NCBI RefSeq assembly: GCF_963678635.1
Contig: NC_087071.1
Location: forward strand, 27,205,378 to 27,269,377
Origin: Symsagittifera roscoffensis
Lineage: Eukaryota; Xenacoelomorpha; Acoela; Convolutidae
Direction of reading: 5' to 3'
DNA length: 64,000 nucleotides
Shown here: piece after piece, positions 1-10,984 of the stretch
Position numbering within the stretch: the stretch's first letter is position 1
How the letters are laid out: every line of letters starts with the position of its first letter
The notes under the pieces: model-generated
Database searches by the model: none
What the model saw: only the letters and a program-made list of their open reading frames with translations
What the model was told of the DNA's origin: nothing
Translations under genes and position numbers: made by a program

Positions 1-289
1 AACTAAAAGCATATGCTGAATATGCTTTTGATAATGCCAAATCTCAACACATATTTACAAAGCTGGTTTTCAAAATGCGTGACTTGTTTTTATCAGCACT
101 CATCTCTCAGATTGTTCATACTAATCAGGTGGACAGAATTTAAAAGCAAAAAAAGTCAAGTGGCCTTGGAAAAACATGGTAAAATAGCCGGAAGAATTTT
201 TCCGGATGTACACTTGCATGATTATTCAGCACTGTTTTGTTTTCTCAGTGACTTGCGCATATTACTACTCATTTTTGTTCCGACTTTTG

Positions 290-810
290 TAACGAAAGTA
301 ACGGAATATTTGTGACCAGGATGGTTTTTTCTTCAGACCAAATTCATTGTTTTAACGAGCCAATTTTTAGTTTTTTAAGTATCATTCGAAAGGTATTGCT
401 GTCTTGAGCTTAAATTTGAAAAAAAAACTTTTCTTCTGTGATGATTTTTGGTGAGGTTATGGGGGGCTTAAAGGTTTTCTTTTTGGCCAATTTGAGAAAA
501 CTAGCACGCGATATATTTCGCGCTTTAAAGCGTAAGCAGAGATTCAATTCGTCTTAAGAAGCGTTCCAAACTGGTTGAAGGAAGCTTATTTGCCATAATT
601 TATTTGTTATCAGGTGCGAAATCAATCATTTTGTACTTTATATGGCGTGTGTGTGGGGTGGGGGCTGATTTTTACAAAAAAATCTCAAATTGTAGAAAAA
701 ATTCATTCTGTTTTTATTACATTTAATTTTTTCATGTTATTACTGTTCCATATACCTTAAAAGGCGTTCAGAACATTCAGGTTTCGCCTTGAAACGAGCA
801 GTTTTGTTAG
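290..810 (+). repeat. Dispersed ~500-bp repeat, copy A
   Basis: This stretch aligns by eye, with many substitutions and small gaps, to 1310-1810 and 9585-10045. Shared landmarks in the same order are a TTCTTCAGAC block, an AAAGGTATTG.TGTC block, a GGAAGCTTATTTGCCAT block, a TTATATGGCG block and an ACCTTAAAAGGC..TC.GAACATTCA block. No ORF in it looks like a protein. It is an old non-coding repeat of unknown class; I see no clear terminal repeats. Confidence 0.6.
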
Positions 811-1309
811 CTTGGTTTCCTTTACAAATTAAGACTTTTCTCGAAGAAAGTTCAGTTCAAAGGCTGTAAGTTGATAGCTGAATGTAAGCAAATTTTTTTT
901 ATAATCTTGCTTTAAATTTAAAATATCTAGAGAGTTTTCACTGGGTCTGGCTTAGTAGACAAAAAACTTGATATGCTTTTAACAACTATTATTTTGAAAA
1001 TAGTTGTTGTTACATTTTTCTATCAGTTTTATCTACTTTTAGTAAGTAATCCGGTTGATTTTCTCAATTCCTTAATGATTTTTTCGTTTTTTCATAGCTT
1101 TGTTACTGAAGCTGACTTGTAGGATTCGTAAGCATCTCTTTTTGTCTTGATTTGAATTTTTATATTTTTTATCTACACAAATTCATTTCTTGAAAATGAT
1201 CATTTTTCAGTTTACTTATTTAATCGATTTTCTAGCATTTTTGAGAATAGCAGTTCATTTTTCAAATGATTGATTTTTGCTTACTGTATGCTCTTTTGTA
1301 ATGATAGTA
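811..1309. other. AT-rich spacer, no gene seen
   Basis: Between repeat copies A and B. No ORF with coding character and no convincing splice-bounded exon is visible. Confidence 0.5.
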
Positions 1310-1810
1310 ACATAATATTTGTAATCGGGTTGGTTTTGTTTGCTTCAGACATTTTTCGACTTTTTAACTAGCCTTTTTGATGGATTATTTTTATATAGTT
1401 GAAAAGGTATTGTTGTCTTTTGAGCTTGAATTTGAAAAGATGGTTTTACCTGAGACTATTCTTTATGAAGTTAAAAGGGTTCATATGTTGCCATTTTGGT
1501 CTTTTTGGGACAATTAACGCGCGCTATACTTCGCGCTAATAACGTGTAAGCTGAGGTTTAATCCGTCTTAGAAATGTTTCCAAATTGGTTAAAGGAAGCT
1601 TATTTGCCATTATTGATTTTTTACTTGGAGCGAAATCTATCACTTCGTACCTTATATGGCGGCTGGGGTGATATATTTTTTTAAATCTCAAATAAAAAAA
1701 TATAGTTTCATTTCAATACATTTAAAGTTTTCAGGTTATTACTGCTCTATAGACCTTAAAAGGCAGTCGGAACATTCAGGAATTCACCCTGATACGAATT
1801 TTCTCAGGTT
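1310..1810 (+). repeat. Dispersed ~500-bp repeat, copy B
   Basis: Second copy of the family at 290-810, in the same orientation about 1 kb downstream. It shares the GGAAGCTTATTTGCCAT and CCTTAAAAGGCAGTCGGAAC landmarks and is closer to copy C than to copy A in the last 100 bp. The 81-aa ORF inside it is a chance ORF. Confidence 0.6.
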
Positions 1811-1930
1811 TTTTTTGTGCAGCCTTAAGCCCGCCATAATATTGAGGGAGAAAATGAACTGGCTAATTGTTTTATTTGATGGGTTAGATGAACTAAATTG
1901 ACAATAAAAACACTAAATGATAATTGACTG

Positions 1931-2164
1931 TGTCATACCGTAATGTATGAGCTTTTCTAGAATCCGAAGGGATTGGCTATCGATATCTAAGTAACTTTAA
2001 TTAAGAAAAGTAACCGATCAGAAATCTGAATTCAACACCAACTGAACGATATTGCTCGGTCATCTGATGTTTTCTTTTAGTCAGGGCCATCCATTTGGTC
2101 TCTGAATAACTGTTTTTGAATATAGATACATAATGATGATTCATTCCAGTCCGGCTGAATGACA
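1931..2164 (-). repeat. 3' LTR of the minus-strand Gypsy element
   Basis: This 234-bp direct repeat of 7718-7951 begins TGTCATACCG and ends GAATGACA, so its ends are short inverted repeats. It is the 3' LTR in the element's own sense because the polypurine tract lies just inside it (2165-2172). Confidence 0.88.
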
Positions 2165-2172
2165 TTCCCCCT
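2165..2172 (-). other. Polypurine tract
   Basis: On the minus strand the sequence next to the 3' LTR reads AGGGGGAA immediately before TGTCATTC. This is the expected position and composition for plus-strand DNA priming. Confidence 0.6.
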
Positions 2173-2182
2173 AGGGGAAGGA

Positions 2183-3130
2183 TTACAGTTTTACCGTCCC
2201 AGTGGTATCAATTATGAGTTTTATAGTCCCTCTGGAACTTGTGGTTCTGACTTGATTGCCGCTCCTTTTTTTCTGCGTCTTGTTGCTTCCTGGTTCCTGT
2301 ATCGCTGCCTCCACGAGCGTTGTTATGATAGTTGTGTCCTTAGTTTTTATCGGCGGCGATGTTGGGGCCTCTTCATCCTCATGTACCTTTTCATGTTCTT
2401 CTGTGGTATTCGCTTCCTCTTTCGTTTTGTCGTCGGCTAGCGTGGTTTTCTTTGGGCTCTCAGAAGGGGATACCAAATCTATTACGCGTATGGGTTCAAC
2501 GTCTTTTTCTTTGGTTTTATGGTTTTATACACAAGCCATTAGGCGAATAAAGCCCTTGGTGCTCGTGTTACCTGGGATGCCCGTGGTTTGTTTCTCTGGG
2601 GACTCAATTGCAAAATTTCAAGGAGAATCAATGGTATTGATTGAGATCGGATTTCCCAATGCTCAGGTTAACTTGGCCCCTCGGTTCCGTGTGGACTTTC
2701 TTGTTGGTTATGTGTTTATAGCAGGCTGGGGCAGAGATGTTGTTTTGGTGTCCTCTCGTTTTGGGGAGGTTGCCGTGTTTTCCAAAGCTGTGGACAAGCA
2801 TCCGTCGCTTGACGAGGTCTCTGCTTCCTGTCCTTTTTTGTCAGCATCTTTGAGCGTCATGCCTCTGGCCTGTCTGGGATTCGGTTCTCCGCCCATTTGC
2901 TTGCCCGTTTAAGGCTTTGCCTTCCTCTTTTTTTCCGCTTCTGCGTCTTTCTTGTTTTTTTGTTCTTTCGGGACAATTTTTTGGTAGTCCTGTCTTCTCA
3001 TCCTTGCTGACCACTTCGTGATGTGGGGCATTTGGTTGTTCGACTTCTGTGCTATTTTTTGGTAGAGGATTCCCCGTCCTTCAGGGACATATTCGAGGGC
3101 ACTGGAAGATTCTTCATTGGTCGTCGTGAT
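2183..3130 (-). pseudogene. Integrase C-terminal/tail remnant of the minus-strand Gypsy element
   Basis: Minus-strand fragments rich in K, E, T and S lie between the integrase zinc-domain remnant and the 3' LTR (97 aa at 2183-2476; 62 aa at 2708-2896; stops between). Charged low-complexity tails of this kind are usual after Gypsy integrases. I see no DDE catalytic core in any minus-strand frame, so the core seems to have been lost. The plus-strand 218-aa ORF at 2256-2912 is the antisense shadow of this region. Confidence 0.45.
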
Positions 3131-3134
3131 ATCT

Positions 3135-3629
3135 TCACTTCAACTTCAGACCAGCATTGAGGTTCGTGCATGATTTCTGCTTGGAGGGGAGAAAACATTG
3201 GGTTTCTTTATCTTGCTCTGTATATTGGCGGCAATTCTGAGACATCTGGACGATTGTTCGGTGTATGTAGGGAACCAGATATTCTCGCACAAATTGACCA
3301 ATAACGCCGCTTCCCAATGGATTAAGTGCAAGCGGTCTAGGATGCTTTGACGCAACTATTGCGGGATTTCGATCCGGTCGTCTATCAGTAGACAGCCATT
3401 CTTGACGTGCAGTCGGTTTCGTATGTTGTGCCAATAGTCGCCATATGCGAGTTTCAGAGCTTCCCTGTCCCGTTTCTGAGCAAAGTTGACTATTGGTTCG
3501 ATGTTTCTGTCCCTGCGGGTGGCCGCGGCTATAAATTTGACCCCCATAACCTGTTGTAGTTTTTTGTTTAGAGTGGTGTGTCCTCTTCTGCCTCGGTTGC
3601 TGTGGCTCTGTCCGCTGTATCCACGACAA
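3135..3629 (-). pseudogene. Integrase N-terminal zinc-binding domain remnant
   Basis: Two overlapping minus-strand frames together carry a Gypsy-type integrase N-terminus: one frame has GCLLIDDRIEIPQ followed after a stop by LRQSILDRLHLIH, and the other has HRTIVQMSQNCRQYTEQDK. The motif order (IDDR..IP..LR...LDRLH..H....IWFP..H..IVQM..NC..C) is that of Ty3/Gypsy integrases. The signal switches frame near 3240-3350, so at least one frameshift is present. The second zinc cysteine appears as Y in the readable frame. Confidence 0.65.
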
Positions 3630-3649
3630 TAGCCACTGTGAGTTCGTGG

Positions 3650-4033
3650 CTAGTTTCTAGTTATATTACCGGAATATTGTGGCGTGGCCTCGTTTGAGGA
3701 TTTTTTGTCGATGCCGAAATGTTGGGAGTCGACTCTACTGACACGGTACTCATACTGTTCGTTCAATTCTACTGTGAGCTCTTTCTGATTGCATGTCGTT
3801 GAAAAATGGTGCGCTGGTCGTTGTTGATGTTTGCGTTTCCGAGTTTCTTTTGTTTGACTCAGTTCGAGACTCCTTAGTTTTTGGCTGACGGAAGGTATTT
3901 TCATTGGGGTGGTGACATTCGGGCTGACTGTCCGGTCGGGTGTGGTGATCTTCTTTGAGGTATTGGTGGCTTCTATGTGATCTCTCTCCCGTGATGCTGG
4001 ACTGTCAGAAAACACAATTTTTGGAAATTTCAA
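3650..4033 (-). pseudogene. Unassigned 127-aa fragment within the minus-strand Gypsy element
   Basis: A minus-strand ORF lying between RNase H (4889-5101) and the integrase zinc domain (3135-3629), in element sense. It is rich in S, T, K, Q and E (for example SLELSQTKETRKRKHQQ). I recognise no domain. It may be a linker or inserted sequence, or a frame-shifted part of the RNase H-integrase connection. Confidence 0.3.
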
Positions 4034-4646
4034 AGTTATCCTGCTCGGGGTAAATTCTCTGGCGTCTTGAATTGTTTGTGGCAGGCGAGCGTGGGTCGTT
4101 CAGTGCTCGTATGTGGTCGTTTGTGATTTTATATGGCAGCGTGGAGCCGACAGACTTTCTTTTCAGTCGGACTCTCCTTTCCACACTATCTCAGGGTTTG
4201 CATTGGGGAGTTGTTTTTGAGAAGCTGTCTCCCTTCGGGTCCGTGCACTGTCAGGGATGAATCCCCCTTGTAGCCTTTTGTCTCATCTCGTTGTCTCATG
4301 ATTTGAGGGTTGATTTCCGGCGTTGAGATAAAATTTACTGAACTTTGAGTCTGAAGTTGTTTAAGTGAATATTTTTTTCTGAATTGAACGGCCACTTGTG
4401 ATAACTTTGAAATGTTTGAAGTTCACTTGAGATTTCAATTGAGCTGTTGCAATCCTTTTAACTTCCGTGCGCATTTTGGTCAGCCGATTTGGGGCTTGAC
4501 TCTGATTGGCTAGTTTGTTTAATATGCCGTTGTCAATCATTTCAAGATTGGAAATGAACGAGTTAATTGACGCTACAACAAATTCTTTCTTATACTCACT
4601 AGTTACTTACACTTATTATACTCACAGCTATTTCTACTGGATTTCT

Positions 4647-4705
4647 ATATAGTCGAATAGTCCCATTTTTTAATTATTACATATAGTCGAATAGTCCCAT
4701 TTTTT
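4647..4705. repeat. 34-bp-period tandem duplication
   Basis: ATATAGTCGAATAGTCCCAT followed by a T run occurs at 4647-4671 and again at 4681-4705, separated by a short AT spacer. It lies in the decayed RNase H-integrase interval of the minus-strand Gypsy element. Confidence 0.7.
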
Positions 4706-4835
4706 GTTCGTGCCAAGTGTTGATGTCAAATGTAAATGAGGTTGAATTATTAATCCACCTAGTGAGTCTACTTTGACATGGCAAGTTTTTGATCGTTCGC
4801 TGGCGTTTAATGCGCTGATTAGCACTTGATGGTGT

Positions 4836-5101
4836 GTGATGACTGTAAGGTTCTTCGGGTATAAGTGGTATTTGAAGTGTTCAATTGCTCATACGACTCC
4901 TAATAGTTTTAACTCGTTAACTGAATATTTCTCTTCTAGTGAACTTAAGAACCTTGAGGCGTTTGCGATTGCTACACATTTTTTCTCAGTGTTTTGTTCT
5001 GAGGCAGCTCCTAGCCCAAATTTAGATGCGTCAAGGACTACCCGGGTTACTAGGTTTTGCTTGAAACTTTCATTTTCAATTTTTAGATACGAGTTTAACA
5101 A
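4836..5101 (-). pseudogene. RNase H remnant of the minus-strand Gypsy element
   Basis: The minus-strand ORF at 4889-5101 contains VVLDASKFGLGAA, then NASRFLSSLEEKYSVNELKL. These are the first and second conserved blocks of Ty3/Gypsy RNase H (D.S..G.GA.L and SR.L...E..Y...E.E..). The open frame ends after the second block; the rest, towards 4836, is in other frames with stops. Confidence 0.8.
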
Positions 5102-5169
5102 TATTATGGAATGCGGATGTATGTGTATGTTCCGGCTTCCAATCTAATATTTCATGTTTGTCTGAGTTT

Positions 5170-5900
5170 TCATTGCAGTGGTTTCAATGTGGATGCTGTT
5201 TTTGCGATGCTTGAAACGTATCTGGTGAGATGATGTATTGACCCTATGAATCTTTTCAGTTGTTTAAATGTTTTTGCTGTAGAGAGCTTCAGTATTGCCC
5301 TTTTTTTCGTAATAGCGGCATTGTGCATTGGGCGTTTTTTATCGTGTAGCTGAGCCACTCGATTTGCTCACAAGCGACTTCGCTTTTATCGTCAAGTTTT
5401 GTCACTTAATTTCGTAAACCCTTTTGTAACGACTGTTTGTGCATATATTTTGAAACTATTGCCACAATCAATATGCCATCAATATAATCAAATGGGTTTT
5501 CACAGTTTGTTTGTTTAAGATTGATAGCTTTTTGAATGTCAACTAGCATATCCTTGAGGCCATAAAATCCCGTTGGGAACTGGTATGTTCCTGTAGCTTT
5601 TCCCCTTATGAAGCTGAAACTGCATTGGTTCTTAGTTTCAATATCCAGGGAGATTTGTGAATACTCATAACGTAGATCGACAGTCGAGAAACGATTTTCC
5701 TGGTGTTTGTCCGTCCAGATGGTTTTTGTGCAATTTTATCCAACAACAGCTCGATACTGGGCATTTGGTATTCAACTATGCGTATCAACTTGTTAATTTT
5801 TTTGGAGTCTAATGCGAGTTTTACCGTCTGATCGTTTTTAATTGTTATGACGATTGGGCTGGTTAATTGCTTGTCTCAACAATTGTCTAGTTTTTTTAAG
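5170..5900 (-). pseudogene. Reverse transcriptase remnant of the minus-strand Gypsy element
   Basis: Minus-strand pieces line up in RT order. VEYQMPSIELLLDKIA (5606-5788) is the fingers block. A short GFYGLKDM block lies near 5550. The catalytic Y.DD region reads FDYIDGILIV near 5470-5490, so one catalytic Asp is replaced. Finally TFKQLKRFIGSIHHLTRYV (5170-5358) is the RT connection. Stops and frame changes separate the pieces. Confidence 0.78.
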
Positions 5901-6396
5901 AGTTTTTGATCTATTAGTTTGTTTAGTTCAGTTTTTACTCGTTCTTGTAGATGAATGGGTATTCTTCGGCCTTTTTGTTGAATATGTTTGACGTCTTGTA
6001 TATATTGAGTTCGCATTACGTGGTTTTTTGGAATTCCGATTTGCACGCAGACTTGTCAGAAGTTCTCATTAATTCAGTTTTTTTCCTCGTCTGATGCTTC
6101 ATCTTTTTCAGTTATGTTTATAATCTGGTTGTGGTTTGGTTTGTCTTGTATCAGTTTGATGCCAATTTTCGGTAGAATGTTCCACCCGATGATACTTTGC
6201 TGCTTTTTGATGCTTTTTGATCAACCGTAATGATGAACGGGGCCGATTGGATCGTTCAACCTCAGAATTCCACCGCATTGATCAGGCGTCCTTTTGGAAG
6301 AACAAAAATTCCGTTATAACAGGCAAGAATTCGGGCGGAGTCCGCCGGTGAGATGAGTTGGAATATCGCGGAGCCAAAAGTCTTTTTGCCATTTTT
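5901..6396 (-). pseudogene. Protease/early RT segment, heavily decayed
   Basis: This lies between the gag-end ORF and the RT fingers block. No open frame exceeds 60 codons, and I cannot point to an intact DTG/DSG protease active site. It is assigned by position only. Confidence 0.35.
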
Positions 6397-7436
6397 TCAT
6401 GATTCCACTATTTTTTCTGATTTTGTTTTTAGTTTCACAATATGACCATTTAAGTCTTCTTCTTGTATGTTTACTGAGTTTCGTGTAATAAGCCCTTCTG
6501 ATATCGTCAAAGCGGTAAAATTGTCCTGCGGCGTTTCCCCCATGCCATTTGATGACATGAATTCGGCATACGCCACTGGATCGTTTTTGTCCTTGATATC
6601 AACGGAATCTTCCTCTTCATCTTCCTTTTGACTTCTTCCGGTCTCTTGCAAATAGTTAACATTTTTTGATCTGCTTACTTTTGAAAATGCCCGCGTTTAG
6701 CGCATTCTGTGCAGATTTTGTCTTTTGCTGAGCATTACTGTAAATGTTTGGGTCCAAATTGCCTGCCACATTTTTAACACGGTTTGTTTTGGCCCATCTG
6801 CTGATTTTTTTGACCACGCGATTAAAAATGTCCCCGGGAAAAATTGTACCGTCCTGGGAGGTTTACCGGCCCTTTTGGTTGTTTTGGTATCCGTTTGGAT
6901 TGCCACCTGTTCCGCGTGGTTGAAAATAAGCCATAGTTTCCTGTTTAACTCTGGTGGTTGTGGTTGCTGATGCTCCAAACGTATTTGTTTTTATCGCCTT
7001 ACTATTTTCTATTCCTTTCTCTCTCCTGATTGCGGTTTCGTCCGCGTCCTGCAAAATTTAGTTTCTGCCAACAGTTTTTCTGCAATTTGCGGTGAACATG
7101 TTGCGGACCCATTCAACCTCCTAATCTCCATAGTCGGCCCGTGAAACCGATTCTACCAAGTCCTTGTGAAAATGCTCCAGCATCTAGTTTTTGCGTTGCT
7201 TCCGACACATGACTTTGTATCGTTCAAAAGCTATAAGTCTTGTGACTACGAATATATATTCCAGGATTCGCATTAGTTTTTTTGTAGTTGAAGTTTGGAT
7301 ATCGAAGCTTGGTTTGTTGCAATTGTCGATGCTCCTCTGCTCCCAGGAATGAGATTATGTAGCTTCTTACCTTGGCGTCCAATTTATCGCAGGGTACATT
7401 GTTGCACAGCACACCCTTGTCTCTGCTTTTTATCAC
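6397..7436 (-). pseudogene. gag remnant with zinc knuckles, minus-strand Gypsy element
   Basis: Minus-strand fragments occupy the gag position after the primer site: 70 aa (7224-7436, with CDKLDAKVRSYIISFLGAEE), 63 aa (6863-7054, with GFxP-type G/N/Q-rich text) and 84 aa (6397-6651, acidic). Near 6690-6790 one frame shows a C..C.......H...C then C..C...GHF arrangement, that is, two CCHC-type knuckles with in-frame stops between. This agrees with a nucleocapsid. The whole is broken into at least three frames. Confidence 0.65.
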
Positions 7437-7690
7437 GTTTCCTTCCTAAGTGACTCCTTTTTAATGGTTTCTGATATCTCTATTACGTTTTTGTGCTTCT
7501 AATTCTCCAGTGATTTCAACCTCGTAAGTTGGTTCACTTAGTTCTAACACTGGAGCTTTTGTTCTTACCAAAAATCTTACCTCTGTCCCATCTTTAGCAA
7601 ACACAGCCATTTCCATCATAGCCGCCCGTTTTGATTTTTCCTGTAGTGGTTCTACTGATGCCTTCTGCCAAAATAGTCAAAAACTCAGCG

Positions 7691-7717
7691 GGTTCATATA
7701 TCCTACTGGCTGCGCCA
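7691..7717 (-). promoter_or_regulatory. Primer-binding site (tRNA-Ser type)
   Basis: Just inside the 5' LTR the minus strand reads TGGCGCAGCCAGTAGGAT. The plus strand therefore mimics the 3' end of a tRNA-Ser: a GGTTC T-arm-like piece, ATCCTACTGGCTGCG, then CCA. Mag-lineage Gypsy elements are known to use tRNA-Ser. The match is by eye against the general tRNA-Ser 3' end, not against this host's tRNA. Confidence 0.7.
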
Positions 7718-7951
7718 CGTCATACCGTAATGTATGAGCTTTTCAAGAATCCGAACGGATTGGCCATCGATAACTAAATAACTCTGATTAAGAAAAGTAA
7801 CTAAAGATAAATCTGAATTCGACACCAACTGAACGGTATTGCTTGGCCATCTGATATTTTATACCAGTCAGTACCATCCATCTGGTCTCTGAATAACTGT
7901 ATATAAATATGGATACATAATAATAATTCATGCCCAGCCGGCCGAATGACA
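7718..7951 (-). repeat. 5' LTR of the minus-strand Gypsy element
   Basis: Direct repeat of 1931-2164 with the same 234-bp length. The inner end has lost its canonical base (CGTCATACC instead of TGTCATACC). In element sense it begins TGTCATTCGG and holds a TATTTATATACAG stretch that could serve as a TATA box; the other LTR copy has lost that box. Confidence 0.88.
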
Positions 7952-9266
7952 GAGTGGAAAAGACTGGAGCAGGTTTTAAACAGGTGCAGGCTTTCAATCC
8001 TAAATTGATGTCCCGGATTGATGTTTTTCAAAAAACGTTTTGTTTCATATACAAAGTTTATGGAAAAAAATGGTTGTCTTAGATTTTTTGTAGAAGAAAG
8101 TGACTTGAGAAGTGTTTTTTAATCGATTTTTTTCTGAAAATCAGCCTAATTTAATTTAAAACACAAAAAAAATAAATTGATGGTAGTTTCGGTTACATGG
8201 GAGCAAGTTGGGCAAAAAGTATAAATATTATGCTTTTTTAAATAGAAAAAATACTATTTGCAACTATAGTTTTTTAATCCCATTTTGGGCTGCAAACAAA
8301 TGTCTGTTTTCGAATATACATTTTAAGAAAAAATATGCATGCAAAATTTGAGTTTTTATTTCTACAACATAACACAGTTTAAATTTCTCCCCCAAAAAAA
8401 TATCAAAAAAAAACGCAAGCTGACGTTTTTATGAAAAAAATTGTTTTGTTCTCATATGCCAAGATAAATATAAATCAGACCCTTTTTTCTCAAATATCGA
8501 AATTTTCAAAGAAAAAATTTCTAAGCATGAAAACTTTAGCAATAACTGACACGGCTACTCGAATAAAAAACCAAATGCGATTTATCTTCATGGTAATCAC
8601 TTACTCTCTGAAATTTTCATGACACTAATTCCTTAGTTCGAATGAAACAAAAAAATTTTGAAACAGAAAATTTTTTTTAGATTGATATATAGATTAAATT
8701 TTTCTCATACAATTTATAGCATTGAAAAATTGCTTATCGTACATTTTAGTAGAACAACAACTTTTTTTGCTATTTTTTAAAAATTTTTGTGATAAAAATT
8801 TGGCAAAATTTGGTTATTAAATATCAAAATATGAAAAAAAGAGCTTACTTTACAATTTCATAGTATGGAACAAACATTTGTCTGCTATTTTCAAACTATT
8901 CTTTTATCTATGAAGGAGTATGAAACTGAATGATAAGAATTCTTTTCATAGTGGGAAATTGTATGATAGGCATTTTTTTCAACCCTGGAAAGTTTCCAGA
9001 TTGTTCACTTGGTATCAAAGTGATTATTTGAAGTCAGTGTTTTTGATCTGCCTTATTGAAGGCGCTTTTCAGAAACTCTTTAGAAAGGCTATTAAAAATG
9101 TTCTAGGGGACCCCGGCAATTACGCGCCTGATTTTTTTTTCCTAGTTAAAGTTATTTTGGTATTAAATCTAACAAACTTTAGGCTGATTTTAAAAAAATG
9201 TCCATTCCCGCCTTTTTATAAACTATTTGAAGCAAAATAAACAAAAAAAAAACGTTTCGTTTTTAG
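7952..9266. other. AT-rich spacer upstream of host gene 1
   Basis: Mostly long A and T runs with no secure gene. The ORF at 8920-9240 (106 aa, starting MKLNDKNSFHSGKLYDRHFF) has somewhat coding-like content up to a GDPGNYAPD segment near 9130. I find no splice donor there whose phase would join it to the exon at 9267, so I do not call it a gene. Confidence 0.4.
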
Positions 9267-9415
9267 CACTCGCTTTTGCTTCATGGGTAAGGTGATCAAT
9301 GCAATTAAGAGTGAACGATCGGAAGAGGATGACGACTATTTCAACTTCATTGAGCTAATCAGCAGAGTATACAGACACATCAACTGGTTTTCAATCTCAT
9401 ATGTTTTTGTCAGGG
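9267..9415 (+). CDS. Host gene 1, exon 1 (unrecognised protein)
   Basis: An open stretch bounded by a T-rich acceptor (GTTTTTAG at 9266) and a consensus donor (CAGGG|GTGAGT). Its ATG at 9283 has a good context (CTTCATGG), so translation may begin here, or the exon may be internal because the frame is open upstream to the AG. It encodes an acidic start (KSERSEEDDDYFNF) followed by ELISRVYRHINWFSISYVF. It ends one base into a codon, which fits exon 2 exactly (10851). It is richer in GC than its surroundings. I do not recognise the family. Confidence 0.6.
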
Positions 9416-9584
9416 GTGAGTTTTTTTATTTTTTAGAGTAATCATCGTAAAACTCGCATCTGCAACTACTCATTTGCACATATCTTTTTGACATTTTCAT
9501 GGCCAGATGGACGACATCACGATGAACATTTTGGAGAACGATTGAGTCAATAAAATCCGACATTCTTAAGACAATTAACAGAAT

Positions 9585-10045
9585 ATCAGTGCTCGGGTGG
9601 TTTTTTTCTTCAGACAAATTTCGACTTCTTAACTAGCCATTTTTGATAAATATTTTTATAACATTCAAAAGGTATAGTTGTCCTGAGTTTGAATTTGCAC
9701 AGATCTTTCACCTGTGATCAGTTTTTGTAAAGTAATGGGGGTTTAAAAATTGCCATTTTCGCCAGTTTCGGACAATTAACGAAAGAAACAAATCGTTTCA
9801 AATTGGTTGAAAGAAGCTTATTTGCCATAATTGATTTGTTACAAGGAGCGAAATTTATTGTTTTGTACTTTATATGGCGTGTGGAGAGATGTATTCACAA
9901 AAAATCTCAAATTTTTTAAGAAAAATAATTCAATTTTAATTAATCACATTTTAACTTTCCATGATATTACTGCTCCATAGACCTTAAAAGGCAGTCGGAA
10001 CATTGAGGCAGTCGGAACATTCACCTGATATGAGCAGTCTTGATC
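9585..10045 (+). repeat. Dispersed ~500-bp repeat, copy C
   Basis: Third copy of the family at 290-810 and 1310-1810, in the first intron of host gene 1. It contains a private tandem duplication: GGCAGTCGGAACATT occurs twice with an 18-bp period around 9997-10031. Confidence 0.6.
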
Positions 10046-10850
10046 CGGTTTTTGATTTCATTACACGATAACAGCTACAGCTGAGATATTTCCTAATTTT
10101 CGATAGTGTAAAACTAGAAACCTAGGGTCGTCCAAATGTGCGAGAATGGTCCATTTTTTTCAACTGACCCACAAATAGTTTCTTTTCATAGGTTTATACA
10201 TAATGAATGATTTGTTTTAAAAATATTCGATACTTCGCAATTTTTTTTGCTATTTTTAGCCTGAAAAAAACTGTTAAAACGCAATCACGTTCCAGATTTT
10301 GGGTTATTTGTTATGTGAGAATACTTTTCTAGACTTCAGAGAAGTTTCCTTTTCAATTTTTTGTGAGCTTCATTTAAGGGAAATATTTTCCCGCGTAGCA
10401 ATTAATCAATTAATTTGTTGATTTTCTTTTAGAAAAAAAAACATAGGAAGCTTGAGCATAAATTTCGTGTATGCACTTTCTATTTTTCTATTTCATGCTA
10501 ATTTTCAAAAGTTCTCGCAATTTAAAGATGTGAAACTGAACTATCTGGTGAACTTAGGACCACATTTTTAACTTCAACTTCAAATGCCTGTGGCTGCGCA
10601 CCATTTCTAACAGTGACAATTTCCAAAAAACAGACAACTTATTTGCATGTTTTTCTCAAGAGTAAAGGCCTGGATGTGCACAAATTGTTGATGAAATCAA
10701 GTCCCCTAAATTGTCCAAAAATAACTATTTTTCCAATTTTATCATTTCAGTTTAGGAAAATTGAACTATGATTGGTTATGATTCGGGTATTTGGCTCTTC
10801 TGCGACGAGGGGTTTTTCAAATCAGCGAAATTTTGTTTGTTGTATTTCAG

Positions 10851-10984
10851 AGGAAGGAACTTGTTGTTTGTCCCAGTTGGGTTCCTACAGAAAATTTGGC
10901 ATGGAACGAGGCTTATCTCCTGACAGTTACATGAATGAAGTTACTGATTTCTCCAGTAGAAACAAAAAACTTAATTTTATAAAG
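10851..10984 (+). CDS. Host gene 1, exon 2
   Basis: 134 bp between a strong acceptor (TGTATTTCAG at 10850) and a donor (ATAAAG|GTAATC). The open frame that skips the first two bases reads GTCCLSQLGSYRKFGMERG, then LSPDSYMNEVTDFSSRNKK. The two leading bases complete the codon left by exon 1, and the exon ends in phase 0, as exon 3 requires. The other two frames contain stops. Phase agreement at both ends is the main support. Confidence 0.6.

Larger units (their letters stand above)
1931..7951 (-). mobile_element. Degenerate Ty3/Gypsy LTR retrotransposon (Mag-like primer site), minus strand
   Basis: A 6,021-bp element with two 234-bp LTRs (1931-2164 and 7718-7951). The ends are TGTCA..TGACA, and near-identical 5-bp flanks (GACTG before, GAGTG after) fit a target-site duplication with one change. 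Coding runs on the minus strand in the order gag zinc knuckles, protease/RT, RNase H, integrase zinc domain, C-terminal tail, which is the Ty3/Gypsy order. The primer site matches the 3' end of tRNA-Ser, as known for the Mag lineage. The LTRs differ at roughly one base in eight by eye, and every gene carries stops and shifts, so the insertion is old and dead. Confidence 0.88.

Noticed and set aside
2256-2912. 218-aa plus-strand ORF
   Set aside because: It is antisense to the minus-strand Gypsy tail and has the S/V/F-rich look of a complement of K/E/T-rich coding; no domain.
8920-9240. 106-aa ORF with partly coding-like text
   Set aside because: No splice donor in the phase needed to join the exon at 9267, and the second half dissolves into K/F/L-rich AT sequence.
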